Shown here piece by piece: positions 15,077 through 25,282 of a stretch of DNA of 64,000 nt. This DNA is from Jaapia argillacea MUCL 33604. Lineage: Eukaryota; Basidiomycota; Agaricomycetes; Jaapiales; Jaapiaceae. Under the pieces are notes generated by a model that saw nothing but the letters and a program-made list of their open reading frames with translations, ran no database searches and was not told where the DNA came from. The stretch covers positions 847,068 through 911,067 of the forward strand of contig KL197720.1 of NCBI GenBank assembly GCA_000697665.1. Reading direction: 5' to 3'. A program made the position numbers and the translations under genes. Each line of letters opens with the position of its first letter. The stretch's first letter is position 1.

Positions 15077-17063
15077 TTATAAACTTGCCTCCACCTTTCT
15101 CTTGAGGTGACTCCACAGACTCTCAAACAGTGCCCTGTCGGCCTCTTTTCCACGCGACCAGTTACACTCCAAAAGGACACTTCCCGCCTCTGGACGACAC
15201 ATAATTCGGCAAACGATCCGCGGGGCTGAGCTCGAGGTCGTCATGGGAGTGGATACGCCGCGAGCTTTCCTTCGTCTGGCGGCTCTGGACCACGTATCGT
15301 CTCCCGCTTCAACCAGAATCAAGTAGGCCGCAGCGTCTACCTCGACGTCGTCGTCGCCTGAGGTAGGTTGCTGGCGCGAGCAAGAAAAAGAGATGCCCTC
15401 AATGTCTGCCAACGCAAACTGTAAGGCATGAAGCACCACGGTGCTCTCTGATGCTGAGGGGTATAATTGAACCAGAGTGTTGTGTTGCGGCATCAGAGGT
15501 TGCAAAGTTGGATTGGGAGCGGCGATACGTGATAGAGACTGTGTATCGTTATATGTGAATTTATTAAATGTATGGGAGAACGAAAGGGGCATGCGTACGT
15601 CAGGCAAACGATAATCGGTCAAGGTCCAAACGATAGCCCAACGGCGGGTCCGACCTTGCTCAAATTCGGTGATCCCGTAGGTGATCTGTACAACCGTGAG
15701 CAGCGCTCTGTGACAAGGGGTTCCCCGATGATGAATAGAATAGAGAAATAATTACATGATGTTGACGGAGTAGGGGGACGAGCTCAGCAATGGACGATAG
15801 TTTTCCGAGCATAGATGTGTACCACCTACGAAAATCAGACGAAATGTGGTGAGCGGGACGAGGCGCTAGAATAATGGACGCTTACTTGCATCTTGTCCCG
15901 ATGATTAGGCTCTCGTCAATCATCCTCGATACAAAGGCGACTTCACCGCCTGGTGTAATCATCTCAACTTCAGCCCCTGTACGGACCTAGAGTAGAGTTA
16001 GATGGTAGATAAGTCAGCCGTCTGCGTCGACGAAGAAGAGGGTGTGTGAACCCACTGCATTTGGGGGGAGCGACTTGAGTTCTGCCAATTGAAGAACCTC
16101 GTTTGCGCTACTGTAGAATGGCGGGTTGCACATGGTGAAATCGAACTGTGGCAGGGCGCTAGAAAATCAATAATACCGGGGACCTATAAGTGGTGAGAAG
16201 GAAAGAATAAATACGGGCACATACGGAGAATCGTGGTCGCCATGCAGCGGCCCAAAGAGTGGACCATCTGGTGCCGCTTCGACGATGCGAATGCGGTCTG
16301 ACAGGTTGTTCTGATTGGCGTTCCGCCTGGCTGAGACAATCGAATCGGGGTCTATCTCTGAAAATTAGAAGCTATGAGAACGTAGAACGCATGTCGCTCG
16401 GCAGCAAAGTTGTTCACCAGTGCCAACAAACGACCAACGAGAATCGGTTTTGCATCCAAGCAAGGGGTAGATGGCCGACGCGCCCGTCCCTCTGTCGATA
16501 AGTTTCGTATTTGAATGATCGAAGAGATGTCACGGTCGATACGCACACGTCGAGTCCACGGACCGGGAGGCTGCCATCGGGTGAAGTCGCAGTGATTATA
16601 TCCTGCAACCAGAGGATGTAATTTAACCTGCAGCCCTGATAAAAATATCATTCGATCCCTGAGGACAGGAAAACACTTGCCTGTTAGGAACCTAATGGCG
16701 TTGGATGTTGGGAAAGTTAAAAAAGAGACATCCAAACCGGTAGTCTAAGACTTACGGGAGGGCAGAGGCGATTGTGTGGTAGAGTCAATTTCAAGCCGAA
16801 ATCGCGATGCAGTAGGGCTTCTGTGAGAGATCTGTCCTAAAAGCCCTAGGAAATTCACTGCTGGGGCTGGAGAGTAAAATAATAATACCGACCTTTGGAA
16901 CAAGTCATCCGTAAAATTAACGGATGCACCACTCATGCTACCAATGGCTGGTAAGATCACGGTCAAACCCGAAGCGAGACACAAACATATGCTTCAAGGC
17001 TGGATAGCTCTCCGCGAGGTGAACAAAGTCTGGCGGGGCGCGGTAAGGATTTCGAAGATGCAT
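15077..17063 (-). CDS. METTL16-type RNA N6-adenosine methyltransferase
   Basis: METTL16 enzymes methylate A43 of U6 snRNA and related hairpins using SAM. The start at 17063 gives [20 protein letters not shown], matching the family N-terminus. [13 protein letters not shown] and [20 protein letters not shown] follow across introns. The catalytic NPPF motif is explicit in [20 protein letters not shown] (near 16140-16090), and the [20 protein letters not shown] block lies near 15960-15900. The C-terminal exon (15622-15077) contains [21 protein letters not shown] and ends [12 protein letters not shown]. The gene interrupts the tandem ThuA-like array on the opposite strand and shares a divergent promoter space with ThuA-like 3. 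It is a housekeeping gene and the interruption is probably historical. Confidence 0.9.
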
Positions 17064-17349
17064 ATCTAGGGATCAAATTTCGCTTCAGATATCCAAGAAT
17101 ATGTGATAAGGACAGGGATCTGTTGTACTCACCCTCTGGCCTCCAAAGTTTGCGGTATGCTGATTCTGAACAATTCACGGCAACTGACGGCGAATTTGAG
17201 CTGCAAGCTGTGACACCATCACGGTCACGGGGTCGTCATTCGACGATCATGATCATCACCGGGTCGAGCTCTCTGCACGTTCTGCGGGCAATGTATTACC
17301 CTAGGCCTGAAGCTCGCTGTGCACCAACGTTCACTCGTTGGTGACACAC

Positions 17350-18752
17350 ATGAATACCATGTTCTCAACGACTTTGCAACTGTTCATCCTCATCGCTCAA
17401 CTTTCTTTTCTAGTTTCTGCTCAGCAACTAGCCCGGGTCTTGATCTACTCCGCCACTGCTGAGTACAGACACGACTCTATCCCAACTGCCATCCAAGCAT
17501 TAAGGGAGAGGGGACCGTTTATTAACGTCCAGTTCGATAACACCGAAGACCAGAACCAGTTCAATGACCAAATATTGGGTCAATATGACGCCCTGCTGTT
17601 TCTTGACAACACGGGGGAAGGTATGTCTTGAAACGAGACTGTCATGAATGCGCTCTGATATTGGCGGATTTTATGGCTGTTCAGTGCTGGGCGACTCTGG
17701 TAAAGCAGCTCTTCAGAAATATCTGAACCTTGGGGGAAACTTTATCACCGTTCACTCTGCCTCTGACTGTCTCCGGAATACGACATTTTATGGGGAAGAA
17801 GTTGGTAAGTCGACCCATGTTTCTGGTTGGACCGTTCACTCATCTGAACAGGTGCATACTTTGATTATCATCCCGCCCTGCAGAATGCTGTATGTTGTTC
17901 AATGTTGTTCCCCTGGATGAGTTCGTTGACATCTATTTAATCATTAGACTGTTGATGTGATTGATGCTTCACATCCGAGCACAAGCATGCTCCCTTCGCA
18001 ATGGCATGTGCAGGACGAAATGTTTGCGTTTTCTATTATGTTTGTCGCCCGGTTCTGACTGCATTTGATGTTTGTAGGTATAACTTCAAATCTGACCCGC
18101 GCTCTCTTGGTGCTGTCGTCCTGCTATCGGCCAACGAGTCGAGTTATACAGGTTCGATCCACGTGTTCGTCGAATGCGCCACCATTGAAAGTAGCTCATT
18201 AGATCCGGGTCCGCGTACTTATAACCAAGGGACACCACACCCTACAGGTAAAGTCGATGCGAGCTGCGCTAATGGACACCTCCCGTTCTAATATCATCGA
18301 CAGCCTGGTATCAAGAACACGGTGCCGGAGCTCAGGGCGACAACCCTGGACGAAGCTTCTACACAAGCCTGGGCCATCTGAACGAAACATGGCAGGTCCG
18401 AGCTGTTACACTCGAGGTGTCCCTCAGGACTAACATGCGAGTTTAGGACGACCTCTTCATGGCTCATATCACGGGTGGCATCACTTGGACTCTCCAATCC
18501 AACACTACGAAAGCCTATAATTCTAGTGGCCAAGTTGGAAGTTCTCCAGGAGGGTCTTCCAGCTCATCAGCGTCCCCGAAGTCGAGCGCCACTTCAGCTT
18601 CGTACGTTTCTACGCGTTACATTAACTTGGCACTGCAAACTCAGAGTTTACTCAGAGTTTCGTCGCCGAATAGGGCGGATCGTACGACCGCGTCATCGCC
18701 CTCCTTCGCATGGTGGATGATCATCGGAACTATTGCATTCCAGTCTCTGTAA
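17350..18752 (+). CDS. ThuA-like protein 3, secreted and probably GPI-anchored
   Basis: The start MNTMFSTTLQLFILIAQLSF gives a signal peptide cut around VSAQQ; Met at 17359 is an alternative start. The ThuA-like domain shows RVLIYSATAEYRHDSIPTAI, QLLFL-type strand ALLFLDNTGE, GGNFITVHSAS, HPSTSMLPSQWHVQDEM, DPRSLGAVVLLSANESSYT, AWYQEHGAGAQGDNPGRSF and SLGHLNETW. A Ser/Gly-rich stalk (GGSSSSSASPKSSATSA) and a hydrophobic C-terminus (SFAWWMIIGTIAFQSL) follow. It is the most diverged secreted copy; for example GGNFITVHSAS replaces GGNFVGIHAAS. It lies about 290 bp from the divergent METTL16 gene. Intron positions match copies 2 and 4. Confidence 0.85.
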
Positions 18753-19262
18753 AGTCGTTGCGTTCCCATAACTCGTCTCTGTGTCGCGTTGTATCACGGT
18801 GGTGTCTTCTTTGAAGACGTTTCGGTTGAGGATGTACATGAGGCCGCCGCAAGGTTTAGAGTGGGCTTAAGCAGATGTTTCACAGCCAGGTACGCCTTGA
18901 ACCAACACCGATTCAGTTCTCTTGGCATTCATTTAGCCAATCACCAGGACCCGGCGACCTCGGGATTCGAACCTAAGACGTCTTCGCAATGCAACGGATC
19001 TGCAAAGGTTCGACAGGAATGACAGAAATATGAATATGGAGAGTCACGCGAGCGATGCCCCACCGCGATGTGACCCATTCTTGATGATTGAATCAAGAAT
19101 CAGGATCGTCGCCTCCTTCTAATTCATTCCATACAAGCGTCGGCAACGCAACTTGGACCCTGTTGCGCCTACATAAAGCACTAGCCTCCAACATGAAGAT
19201 CTCAGAGTCGTTCTCCATTTTCGTCTCCAACCCCCCTCCGTCTTTACCGAAGAGTTCTGCCC
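18753..19262. promoter_or_regulatory. Intergenic: upstream region of ThuA-like gene 4, with a Pol III B-box-like element
   Basis: About 510 bp without a gene. On the minus strand 18973-18963 reads GGTTCGAATCC, a perfect match to the tRNA B-box, but the flanks do not fold as a tRNA, so it may be a relic of a tRNA or SINE. The right end is the promoter of the next ThuA-like gene. Confidence 0.35.
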
Positions 19263-20704
19263 ATGTTTCCGAGTCTTGTTTCCGTCTCGTTTACTGCTGC
19301 CCTCCTTGGGTTCCTCTCTGTGGCGACTGTCTCCTCGGCTGATCACCTGGCCGGCAGGATCTTGATTTATTCGTATACCGATGGCTTCAGACATGATTCG
19401 ATACCCACTGCCACCCAGGCGTTGAAAGACAAGGGCCCATATATCAACGTGTTCTTTGATAGCACTGAGGATAAGCAAATGTTCAATGACACGATTCTCA
19501 GTCAATACGATGCAGTCTTGTTTCTAGATACCACGGGGCAAGGTGCGTGCCGTGTCCTTGGCCTAGAGCACCGAAACGTGCGTATCTCTAACCTCCCCCC
19601 CTCTAGTTCTGGACGCACCAGGCGAGGCTGCCCTCCAAAAGTATCTGAACCTTGGGGGAAACTTCATTGGTATCCATGCCGCTTCTGCCTGTGAAATGAA
19701 CACATCATTCTATGGCAAAGAGCTAGGTGAGTACATGCGGATGTGCGAGGTCGTCTTCTGAACCTCCCAACCAACTTCATTAGGCGCATACTTTGACTAT
19801 CACCCCGACCTGACCAATGCCGTGCGTTCCTCTCCTTGACCTGCTCCTATTTGGTTATTGACCCTCCCCCTCTCTCCTAGACTATCAATGTAATTGACAA
19901 CACGCATCCCAGCACGAGCATGTTGCCAGCAAAATGGCATGTCATTGATGAAATGTTAGTCCATGCTACCGAATTACATCCGTGCACATATTTATCATGT
20001 TCTTCAGGTACAATTTCGTGTCAGATCCCAGGAGTGTAGGTGCCGTTGTTGTACTGTCTGCTGACGAGTCGACTTACGTTGGTGAGCCTCTGGATTTCTG
20101 ACCATAACTCTGGCTAACTGTGTCACGCTAGATCTCGGTCCCCGCAGCCCAAAGCAAGGTGAACCTCACCCCACAGGTAAAGTTGAGTTCCGCCATCCCA
20201 TGCAACCCCCTCGACTCATTCCCGTAATAGCGTGGTACCAAGAGCGAGGTGCCGGCGTGCAGCCAGGAGGCACGGCAGGCCGGAGCTTCTACACAAGTCT
20301 CGGCCACTTAAACGAAACATGGAAAGTTCGTGCTCTGTATTGCTTGGCACCCAAAGATTGTATTGACCATCCGTTCGGTCAGGACGATCTCTTCATGGCC
20401 CACGTGGCGGGTGGCATTACTTGGGCCTTACAATCCAATACGACCAAGGTTTATAATTCGAGCGCTGTTGTTGGGAGTTCGATGGTGTCGAACTTCACTT
20501 TCCCAACCAGTTCCGCATCTTCAGTGCCGACTTCTACGTACGGATCTTTGATTTCACACAGACGCCAAATCCCAAACTGACTTGCTATTCAGACCCACTG
20601 GCACGTCGCCCTCCAAGTCCAGCGCTTATACCCTGCTTGCTACACAGCAATGGCTCGTCACTGCCTGCTGGATTTTTATCGGAGCGCTTGCTTTGCGTTC
20701 GTGA
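19263..20704 (+). CDS. ThuA-like protein 4, secreted and probably GPI-anchored
   Basis: The start MFPSLVSVSFTAALLGFLSV forms a signal peptide, probably cut near VSSADH. The ThuA-like domain carries RILIYSYTDGFRHDSIPTAT, FDSTEDKQMFND, DAVLFLDTTGQ, GGNFIGIHAASA, AYFDYHPDLTNA, HPSTSMLPAKWHVIDEM, DPRSVGAVVVLSADES, AWYQERGAGVQPGGTAGRSF and SLGHLNETW. After GGITWALQSNTTKVYNSS comes a Ser/Thr-rich stalk (FTFPTSSASSVPTST, then GTSPSKSSAYT). The end is hydrophobic (WLVTACWIFIGALALRS), resembling a GPI signal. The stop is at 20702-20704. It is closest to copy 2, sharing the MFPSLVS start and the YSYTDGFRHDSIPTA strand. This ends the array. Confidence 0.86.
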
Positions 20705-20954
20705 AATGACCCTGGACTTGATCCTCCCCGACCTAACTACTCTTGTATTCTGTCTTTACACTGCCACATATTGTTCGTCCGCTTTCTTAATCCGTATATT
20801 TACTGAAGTTTCTTCCAAAGACGGGCACGTGTCGCCGGTGTGGACGGGATGGAGTCTTGGAGAGTCTAGGGCATACAACTGTCACGGATCTTGAGCCCTG
20901 CTTTCTCACATACTTAAGTGCGCCTGATTCTCCCAAGCGGCACATCGCCCGCTT

Positions 20955-21613
20955 ATGAGCTCTCACCACAGCCATCATCGAAACGTTCTTGTTCGACCAT
21001 CAGCCGTGTATTCACCAAGTTATTATCCCAGTACGATCGGAACCTCATTCTTGGGGGGCTCTAATCGCTCCCACCACTCTCATCACCATCATCGACCCAG
21101 CGGCGCTTTGACAGGTAAGTACACACCAGAACCCAATCATTCTTCTCATCTAAATGTAGCTCTCTCGTACTGATTTCTGATGAACAGTTATTGGCGGAGC
21201 CGGTGGGTACTACCCCGGATCGCCATTTGTCGGAAGCCCCTACCCCGGCATGGGTGGGTATGGGGGTGGATATGGGGGATACGGATCTAATTATAACTAC
21301 CCCTCATACCCTACCACCTCTATGAACATCATGAACCCTATGAGCATGATGAACCCTATGAACCCTACCATGAACCTTATGAACCCAATGATACAGCGAC
21401 AATCATATCCTCCCATGACATATCCTCCTATGATTTACAACCAATCCAACGGTTGGAATGATGGTGCGGGTTGCTGCGGACCGTTGTGAGTCGAGTTACT
21501 TTCATTCATTAGAGATGGGCTGACGACGATCCATCAGTTGCCCCGGTTGCCAACAAGGATCTATGGGGAATGGCGGGGCCTGCCGTTGTTTCCCCAACTA
21601 TAACCGTTGGTAA
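20955..21613 (+). CDS. Small His/Gly/Tyr/Met-rich protein with a Cys-rich C-terminus; family not recognised
   Basis: Three exons are supported by GTAAGT..AACAG and GTGAGT..TCAG introns that keep the frame. The N-terminus is His/Ser-rich (MSSHHSHHRN, then SHHSHHHH). The middle is Gly/Tyr-rich (MGGYGGGYGGYGSNYNYPSY) and followed by imperfect MNPM repeats (about 21322-21390). The end is compact and Cys-rich: GCCGPFCPGCQQ, then GACRCFPNYNRW before the TAA. There is no signal peptide and no membrane segment. Total length is about 170 residues. Low-complexity Gly/Tyr sequence and closely spaced Cys and His could bind metal or self-associate, but that is inference. I do not recognise the family; it could be lineage-specific. 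Confidence 0.65.
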
Positions 21614-22292
21614 CACCCGTGGACTCGACTGGTTTTGACACTTGTCTCCAGTACTTTAGTTATACGAACTTCGTCCGTTCACGTCTATCATGTACTTTAC
21701 CAGGTGTGCCCCACCTCCTCTCCGTTCTTCCTGTTAGTCACTCACTCAAAAGTACTGTCCTCAGACTTCCCATACTCGTGGTTAATCTTATACATATCCG
21801 TATTAATATTGTCTGGAACCAGGGTGAGATCGTCACTCGTCCATTGTTCTTCTGATTCTGAGGGCCTCCGCATTCCTAAGGGAGTCCGGATCCGATGGAT
21901 GTTACCGTGACCCACGATCCGCCGATCCACACCTTCGAGCAAAGCAGTGAAGATCGACTCACAGTACGTACGTACACAAGGATCATATGATTGTCGTCAA
22001 GGTCGTCTGGAATCAATGAGTTGGTACATTGCTAAAACCATAAGAGAATGTTCGTGGATAAAAAAGAGAACCAATGAATAAGGGACAAGGCAAACCTCTA
22101 CTATATTATTGCAAGAAATGAAGGTTAAAACACAAAATGGATGACTACAGGATCATGAAGGGCGACGTGAAGGATGGGAAAGTGGCGAGTGGTACACGTT
22201 GATTATGAGTGTAGCAATACAGATAAGAGGTACATTTGCATGGCAAGAACGTATGATGCGAGGAAAGAGGAGACTGAAATGTACCTTTGAGT
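21614..22292. other. Intergenic: convergent 3' ends
   Basis: About 680 bp between convergent genes. A/T-rich parts near 22000-22140 fit 3' UTR sequence; no gene seen. Confidence 0.45.
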
Positions 22293-23620
22293 TCAACTAT
22301 TTTCTTCAGGTTTGACCTCTTCCCCTTCTTTGGGTTTTACAACAAGCGCGGGCCCCGCTTCGAGGATAACATCGTCATCATTGTCTTCATCGTCTTCCGA
22401 ATACCCCTCCTCTCCATCCGAATCGGCCAACAAGACAAGACGAGAGGATGTCTTGCCTTTATCCAAAGCTCTAGGACCTTGCGCAAGGATCGTATCATCT
22501 TCTCCCTCCAACGAAATCCTACCCTCTACAACCTGCCCCTCAACATCCGCAACCTCCTGCAACTCCTTCTTGAAATAATACCTCAACCCAACGGGGATCA
22601 AAACGCCCACAACCACAGCGCTCAATCCCAAAAAGTTCCTCCACGAGATCAAATGAAAGTCCTCCGCACTAGTCATTTGGTCTAAACCGCCTCCAATGGT
22701 AGTGTGAATGACACTAACGCCCAAAATGCCGAACCAAGTGCTTATCCAAAAGACCGGTAAACCGATACCGAGATGGGGGCACAGGACATTGACCACCCAA
22801 TGTGGTGGGAGGGGAGCGATACGGAGGACAATTAGGAAGGAGAGGAGGTTCGCTCGTTGGGAAGCTATACGTTCTGAGAATGAATCGAGACGGGCGGCGA
22901 ATTTTGGGAGGGTTAGGAGGGCTGGACCGAAAGCTGCTGAGATTAGGTAACAGAGGGAAGCTCCTGTTGCGACGCATGTGCAAGCTAGGGGTAAGGCGAT
23001 TGGGACACCCCATACTGCACCCCCTAAGATTGAGAGGTACATGGAACCTGGGAGGGAGAAGGCTTGTACGCTGTATGCAATGGTTGGGTGAGATTGGGGA
23101 GGGAGGGGGGAGGGGGAGAGGGGACGTACAACAGGTAGGTCGTCACGAAGCAAATGACGATGCGGACAGGATATATATCTCTGTATTTCTTGAGAAGAGA
23201 GTTCAAGGCTTGTAGTTGCTCGAAAGATTTGGGTATGCGGAGGTCAGGTCGGTCCTCCCTACAACAATATCATTTGATCAATAACAATGAGGATCGAAGA
23301 ACTCCAGGTACGACTAACTCGTCTAGGGTAGGGAGAGCCAGCCATAGAGTCCCACCAAGAAGCGCAGTACTGACAAGGAAGACCATAGCCATCTTCAGAG
23401 CAGCATTGAACAGCAACTTCCGCGAGTTCCTCGGGCTCTCGTGGCTCAGCAATGTCGTGCCATATGAAGTAGTAGTGGTATTAGTGGTGTCGGTAGGTAG
23501 GAGGGAACTCCGATCAGAACGAGTGGGTGAACTTGGGGGGGAGTTATCATCTGCAAAATGGACGGTGCGTAGAGTATATTCTGAGGCGTTTGAGTGGTGA
23601 GTTTGGGCTGGGAGAGACAT
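22293..23620 (-). CDS. TVP38/TMEM64-family membrane protein (VTT/DedA domain)
   Basis: VTT-domain proteins are multi-pass Golgi/ER membrane proteins of the DedA superfamily; relatives scramble lipids. The start at 23620 gives a hydrophilic Ser/Thr-rich N-terminus (MSLPAQTHHSNASEYTLRTV), then the first membrane helix (MAMVFLVSTALLGGTLWLAL). After two introns the VTT core reads FSLPGSMYLSILGGAVWGV, with the typical F-x-x-PG and GG-WG motifs. It continues through a hydrophobic helix with ATGASLCYLISAAFG, then RIAPLPPHWVVNVLCPHLGI and FLGLSAVVVGVLIPVGLRYY. The C-terminal tail is cytosolic, acidic and unstructured (GEEGYSEDDEDNDDD), ending KPEENS. Introns break the frame near 23300 and near 23120. 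Confidence 0.85.
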
Positions 23621-25282
23621 TGCGACGATGAGAGCCGCCGCGGTGGAGTTTAGGGAGGATAGATGGGAATGGGCAAAATGGCAGGAATCCGAGAGTGGTG
23701 TGGTGCGGCAGGCGGTGTTTACTTGCCGGGGCCCTTGCCGCAATCCCTCTCCTGGTTAAACTCCCACGCCCCAATCTATGACTTCAGCGGTTCTGGGGGT
23801 GCACGAAGTGTTCCTCTAGATAATTTTCCAGTGTTATCAGAAGTCAAACGGGGAGGGTGCAGGTATTCATCATTTCTAAAGCAGGGGATCGCCGCTTTGC
23901 AGGTAACCCACGACGAGCTGACGGTCCTCGACACGGCCTCCATTTATTCGCCCCACCCAATTCCGGCAACTAATCGTATTCACTGCCACTGGAAATCGCA
24001 GCTCACTCATCGGAGTGACGAGACATCCAATCAAGTCTGGTTCAGCAACCATGAAACGGGCTCGCTCAAACATCTGATTCATCATGATGGTACTTGGAGC
24101 CACATCTGACTGTTGGACGTTTGGAGTAAAATCAACGAGAGCCGGTCTCCAGCACCGGAGACTAGAGAACATGGGTCTAGAACCATAAGCGCTCAGAATA
24201 GTGCTCACGCCCACTGTAAATAGTCTATCTTGGAATTGCCGAGTCAGTCAAGTCACAACCGAGGGAAAATCACGGCCTGCTGGTGGCAAAGCAAGGTGTT
24301 ATCACTTCCCCAGTTGGGAGGCTAACGAGAATGTGTAGACAATTAGCCCCAACCAAACGTATTGAAACGTGGATGGCTCGTCCTCGTTCAAGAAGCTTGT
24401 TGTGGAGGCCATTCGCATAGACGGCAAGACGTTCCCGAAGTTCAGGCGCTGGAGGTGCCCAGTTGACCGGAGTGAGCCGAAGAGTCAATTCTCGTCGAAA
24501 GAACATGCAAACACGAGTCACATCATGGGGTTTGCCTGTAAATCCCCGAACGAGAGAGAGACGTGGCGTCGTGTACGATACAGTTGAGCGAGTAAGGTTT
24601 CCGAGAACCGACGAGATGAGGAGACCTGTTGTTGATGGGGGTTGGCGAGACAAAAGCACGAGCAAGCTAGAGTATCGCCTTTTATCGGCCTAGGGTGGGG
24701 GATGGCTGAGGCAAGTTGCATGAGGTGGAGCAGGAGGAAACAAGGTATTCGAAATGGCAAAGGGCGAGAGACTTGACGCGGACTCGGCGGACGTTAAACA
24801 AAGTGTTGAGGTGTTTCAAACGGTAACTTGGCTACCAACGCTGCAGGACGACGGAAATTTTGGCTGGCAACTCTAAAAGATATTTGGAGGGGGACACGGA
24901 GCCTGACAAGCCAACAAGGCAGCAAAAAAGCAGGGAATTCGGGGGTAAATTGGGTGACAATGGGTGACTTGTTGTGGTGACTGGAGTGACTTGCAAATAA
25001 TTGAGGTCCAAGAGACACCGATGTTGAAACTCCGCTGTTAGCAGCAGTGCGTCTCCTGCGTCCCTCAGCTCCGAGGCCACCGCCAAACGCCCTTCTCACT
25101 CCCCACCGTCATCTCCTCGCCATTATCCTCCCCTCCCCTCCCATTGCCCCCCGTAAATCTTGTCTATATTCCACAGTGGGCGCACTAGTAAATCGAGTCC
25201 TCGTCTCAGGCGCTTTATTCACGCTTGGCCCACTGGGCCTGCCTCGGCTTTTCGCTCGTCTTTGCCCCGTACTTTCAGGATA
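23621..25282. promoter_or_regulatory. Long divergent promoter region between the TVP38-like gene and SWI1
   Basis: About 1.66 kb with no supported gene. Its longest frame (minus, 24665-24270) starts with TTG and matches nothing I know. The last 200 bp before SWI1 are C/T-rich, a usual fungal leader. Confidence 0.45.

Noticed and set aside
18940-19110. tRNA gene on the minus strand
   Set aside because: Only the B-box fits. The T stem has a mismatch, the anticodon stem does not pair, and the best acceptor partner is about 150 nt away.
24270-24665. 131-codon minus frame in the SWI1 upstream region
   Set aside because: It begins with TTG and shows no motif; probably chance.
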